This document shows positions 6,279 to 8,552 of a stretch of 8,552 nt of DNA, piece by piece (position 1 is the stretch's first letter; each line of letters starts with the position of its first letter). Below the pieces are notes generated by a model. It was given only the letters and a program-made list of their open reading frames with translations, was not told where the DNA came from and made no database searches. The DNA is from Burkholderiales bacterium (GTDB taxonomy: Bacteria; Pseudomonadota; Gammaproteobacteria; Burkholderiales; Ga0077523), in assembly GCA_025459035.1 (NCBI GenBank), contig JALORJ010000148.1, forward strand, positions 1 to 8,552, in the 5' to 3' direction. The position numbers and the translations under genes are program-made.

Positions 6279-7426
6279 ATGCGCAAGATCGGCAAGTACG
6301 AAGTGCTGCGGGAGATCGGCAAGGGCGCGACGAGCCAGGTGTACCTCGCGAAAGATCCGTTCACCGACCGCGAGGTCGCGATCAAGCTGGTCAAGCCCGA
6401 AGCGCTCGGCGACTCCGAGTACGGCCGCCGCTTCCGCAAGCTGTTCCTGGCCGAGGCCGCGCTGGCCGGCAAGCTGCAGCACCCGCACCTGGTCGGCATC
6501 TACGACGCGGTCGCCGACGAGGACGGCAGCTACCTGGTGATGGAGTACGTCGACGGCGGCACGCTCGAGCGCTGGTGCGAGGTCGAGAACCTGCTGCCGA
6601 TCCCGCGCGTGGTCGAGATCGTGTTCAAGTGCCGGCGCGGCGCTGTCGGTGGTGTCGGAGACCACGCAGGTCAGCGGCGTGGGCTCCCCCGCGTACATGT
6701 CGCCGGAGCAGGTGCGCGAACAGACCCTCAACGTGCAGACCGACATCTTCTCGCTGGGCGTGGTCATGTACCAGCTGTTGACCGGGCACCTGCCGTTCAA
6801 GGCGAACAACAACTTCGGCATGGTCTACCAGATCCTCAACGCGACGCCGCTGCCGCCGTCGACGATCCGCGCGGAGGTCCCTGCGGTGGTCGACCGCATC
6901 GCGCTGAAGGCGCTCGAGAAGGATCTGGCGCGGCGCTATGCGTCGTGGGGCGAGTTCTCCGCCGACCTCGCGAGCGCGTTCGACGATCTGCAGAGCATCC
7001 ACGAGCCCGTGCCCGAGACCGAGAAGTTCAACACGCTGCGCTCGCTCGCGTTCTTCGAGGGCTTCGGCGACGTCGACCTGTGGCAGGTCGTGCGCATCTC
7101 GCGCTGGGAACGCTTCGCGGCCGGCACCACGGTGATCCGCGAAGGTGACGCCGGACGCTCGTTCTTCATCCTCGCGTCCGGCGACGTGCGGGTCACCAAG
7201 AACGGTCGCGTGCTCACGGCGCGTCGATGCGCACCGCTCGGCGACCGTGAGCGCGATGACCGACATCACCATCATCGAGATCGCCGACGAGGCGCTCGCC
7301 GAGGCGACCGAGACCTGCCGCAACCGCTTCAACGCCGCCTTCCTCGCGCTGCTGGTGAGCCGCCTTGAATCGGCCAACATCCGCGTGTCGAATCTGCTCG
7401 TCGCTCCCGCTTCCGAACTCCGATGA
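6279..7426 (+). pseudogene. Broken Ser/Thr protein kinase fused to a cyclic-nucleotide-binding domain (two frame breaks with missing core)
   Basis: Three reading frames together describe one Hanks-type kinase followed by a CRP-like cNMP-binding domain. Segment 1 (6279 to about 6632) starts MRKIGKYEVLREIGKGATSQV, has the glycine loop and Lys36 (VAIK), and runs through MEYVDGGTL to Cys118. Segment 2 (about 6634 to 7218) resumes at the Gly of DFG as GAALSVV, then GSPAYMSPEQ (activation loop/APE), DIFSLGVVMYQLLTG, the kinase end and the first half of the cNMP domain (FFEGFGDVDLW, IREGDAG, FILASGDVRVT). Segment 3 (about 7220 to 7426) gives HRSATVSAMTDITIIEI and the closing helix. About 34 residues (HRD loop, Asn, DF of DFG) are missing at the first break, and about 20 (FGEMA-type phosphate-binding cassette) at the second; these sizes are family-based estimates. 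The third segment's TGA overlaps the tusA ATG (ATGA), showing it is the true end of the ancestral gene. It is either a decayed gene or a sequence/assembly error; as written no active kinase can be made. Confidence 0.85.
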
Positions 7427-7665
7427 CCGCGATGACCCTGCCTGCCGACGTCGAACTCGACGCCCGCGGCCTCAACTGCCCGCTGCCGATCCTGCGGACC
7501 AAGAAGGCCCTGAACACGATGACCTCGGGCCAGCTGCTGCGCGTGTTCGCGACCGATCCCGGCGCGGTGCGCGACTTCCAGGCCTTCTCGCGTCAGACCG
7601 GCCACGAGCTGCTCGCGTCCGACCGCGCGGGCGACGAGTTCCACTTCGTGATGCGCAAGAAATGA
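7423..7665 (+). CDS. tusA: TusA-family sulfur-carrier protein
   Basis: An 80-residue TusA/SirA-like protein. The signature DARGLNCPLPILRTKKAL places Cys19 in the CPxP motif that receives persulfide sulfur. The rest (LRVFATDPGAVRDFQAF, FHFVMRKK) has the normal two-layer fold pattern and normal length. TusA relays sulfur in the cytoplasm for tRNA 2-thiouridine and, in sulfur oxidisers, for the Dsr or sHdr oxidation routes; it also influences sulfur supply for molybdenum cofactor. Which role applies cannot be read here, but the nearby sox genes fit a sulfur-oxidising cell. The start at 7423 overlaps the kinase remnant stop (ATGA); an alternative ATG at 7432 would shorten it by three residues. 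Its stop overlaps the coq7 ATG. Confidence 0.93.
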   Translation: MTAMTLPADVELDARGLNCPLPILRTKKALNTMTSGQLLRVFATDPGAVRDFQAFSRQTGHELLASDRAGDEFHFVMRKK

Positions 7666-8306
7666 CCTCTGCCGCCCGGCTGCGCGGCATCGATCGCCTG
7701 CTCGCGGGCGTCGACCGCACCCTTCGCACCTTGCTCGCGCCACCGCACGCCCGTCGCGCGCGCCCCGGCGAGTCGCTGCCCGAACCCGACCTGTCGCCCG
7801 ACGACCGACGCCACGCCGCCGCGCTGATGCGCGTGAACCACACCGGCGAGGTCTGCGCGCAGGCGCTCTACCAGGGGCAACTGCTCGGCGCACGCGACCC
7901 CGCAGTGCGCGCGCTGCTCGCGCGGGCGGCGGACGAGGAGGCCGACCATCTGGCGTGGACGCGCCAGCGCATCGATGCGCTGGACGGGCGCACGAGCCGA
8001 CTGGATCCGCTGTTCTATGCCGGTGCATTCGCGATGGGCGCGGTGTCCAGCCTCGCGGGTGACCGCTGGAACCTGGGCTTCCTCGCCGAGACCGAGCGGC
8101 AGGTGGAAGCGCATCTGGACGACCACCTCGCGCGCCTGCCGGAAGCCGACGCGCCCAGCCGCGCGGTGCTCGAGCAGATGCGGGCCGACGAGGCCGATCA
8201 TGCGCAGCACGCGAAGTCCGGGGGCGGCGCCGAGTTGCCGCGCCCCGTGCGCGCCGCGATGCGCGCCGTGTCGCGGGTCATGACCACGACGACGTACCAC
8301 GTCTGA
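7662..8306 (+). CDS. coq7: Coq7, demethoxyubiquinone hydroxylase (di-iron monooxygenase)
   Basis: A 214-residue membrane-associated carboxylate-bridged di-iron enzyme. It hydroxylates the demethoxyubiquinol ring late in ubiquinone synthesis. Visible iron ligands are Glu63 in MRVNHTGEVCAQ, Glu93 and His96 in DEEADH, Glu145 (or Glu149) in ETERQVEAH, and Glu177 and His180 in ADEADH. The spacing fits the four-helix Coq7 fold. The segment LFYAGAFAMGAVSSLAGDRWNLGF is the hydrophobic stretch between helices two and three. The ATG overlaps the tusA stop by 4 nt. An open frame extends upstream to 7365 but that part is tusA DNA read in another frame. Coq7 implies an oxygen-respiring, ubiquinone-using cell. 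It is the last gene of the plus-strand block. Confidence 0.95.
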   Translation: MTSAARLRGIDRLLAGVDRTLRTLLAPPHARRARPGESLPEPDLSPDDRRHAAALMRVNHTGEVCAQALYQGQLLGARDPAVRALLARAADEEADHLAWTRQRIDALDGRTSRLDPLFYAGAFAMGAVSSLAGDRWNLGFLAETERQVEAHLDDHLARLPEADAPSRAVLEQMRADEADHAQHAKSGGGAELPRPVRAAMRAVSRVMTTTTYHV

Positions 8307-8312
8307 CCCGGG

Positions 8313-8335
8313 CCGCCGCCCCGCCGGCGCGGCGG
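8313..8335. terminator. GC hairpin between convergent coq7 and osmC-like genes
   Basis: The 30 nt between the two stop codons hold a perfect 7-bp inverted repeat, CCGCCGC at 8313-8319 and GCGGCGG at 8329-8335, with a 9-nt loop that itself contains the palindrome GCCGGC. Its place between convergent genes fits a bidirectional terminator. No T-run follows on either strand, so ending may need Rho. Confidence 0.4.
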
Positions 8336-8336
8336 G

Positions 8337-8552
8337 TCATTCGACCGGGACGATGTCCCAGTCGTGCGTGATGGTCGCGGTCTTTGCCAGCATGATCGAC
8401 GCGGAGCAGTACTTCTCGGCCGAGAGGTGGATCGCGCGCTCGACCGTCTCGGGCTTGACCGCGCGGCCGACGATCGTGAAGTGCATGTGGATGCGCGTGA
8501 ACACCTTCGGATCGTCGTCGGCCCGATCGGCTTCGATCGCGACCTGCACGTC
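8337..8552 (-). CDS. OsmC family protein, YhfA-like, partial (5' end beyond the right edge)
   Basis: The last 71 residues and the stop codon of an OsmC-family protein whose start lies outside the window. Visible features are the acidic stretch DRADDDPKVF, the strand RIHMHFTIVG, the helix KPETVERAIHLSAEKYC and the ending SIMLAKTATITHDWDI. The cysteine in EKYCSAS is the conserved second cysteine of the OsmC/Ohr fold, and KYCSAS..L plus the ITHxxxI end resemble YhfA. Relatives reduce organic hydroperoxides or have unknown thiol chemistry. The amino-terminal cysteine cannot be checked here. The gene is convergent with coq7, 30 nt apart. Confidence 0.88.
   Translation of the reverse strand, partial: DVQVAIEADRADDDPKVFTRIHMHFTIVGRAVKPETVERAIHLSAEKYCSASIMLAKTATITHDWDIVPVE

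Noticed and set aside
6630..7230. Programmed ribosomal frameshifting as the reason for the kinase frame changes
   Set aside because: Shifting frame alone would not restore the HRD loop or the phosphate-binding cassette, which are absent in every frame; no slippery heptamer or convincing stimulatory structure is seen.
6625..8028. Minus-strand open frame (467 codons) opposite the kinase remnant, tusA and coq7
   Set aside because: Antisense to four-nt-overlapping plus-strand genes with clear motifs; nothing recognisable in the product.
1..8552. Mobile elements, CRISPR, tRNA or rRNA genes
   Set aside because: No transposase or integrase motif, no regularly spaced repeats, and no tRNA-like or rRNA-like stretch was found on reading either strand.

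Overview
The window is very GC-rich, with G or C at most third codon positions. It looks like chromosome from a proteobacterium that oxidises reduced sulfur. A betaproteobacterium related to Thiobacillus, Rhodocyclales or Burkholderiales is the best guess, based on soxXYZA, a ubiquinone gene of the coq7 type and the moaC / BepA-like protease / tusA / coq7 / osmC neighbourhood. That placement is an inference from gene content, not a measured relationship.

Left half, minus strand (about 4675 down to 157): moaC, then soxX, soxY, soxZ, soxA, then a 655-residue TPR plus O-GlcNAc-transferase-like (SPINDLY/OGT) protein. All six are packed tightly, with 4-nt GTGA overlaps at soxX/soxY and soxZ/soxA and gaps of 13 to 30 nt elsewhere, so they probably form one operon. 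SoxX and SoxA make the periplasmic c-type cytochrome that loads thiosulfate onto the cysteine arm of SoxY in the SoxYZ carrier. No soxB and no soxCD lie in the window; the place after soxA is taken by the glycosyltransferase-like gene.

Right half, plus strand (4756 to 8306): a periplasmic BepA/YfgC-like M48 metalloprotease with a TPR tail, then a broken gene for a Ser/Thr protein kinase fused to a cyclic-nucleotide-binding domain, then tusA (sulfur-carrier protein) and coq7 (ubiquinone hydroxylase). The last three are joined by ATGA overlaps. The kinase gene changes frame twice. At each break the coding frame shifts and core residues are missing: the HRD catalytic loop and the start of DFG at the first, the phosphate-binding cassette at the second. 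A partial OsmC/YhfA-like gene enters from the right edge on the minus strand, convergent with coq7.

The two gene blocks diverge from an 80-nt intergenic region (4676-4755) holding an 11-bp palindrome that reads as a -10-like element on both strands. I see no rRNA, tRNA, CRISPR array, insertion sequence or phage gene. The most interesting items are the OGT-like gene in the sox operon, the doubly broken kinase/cNMP gene, and the non-canonical GGCAG end of SoxY.
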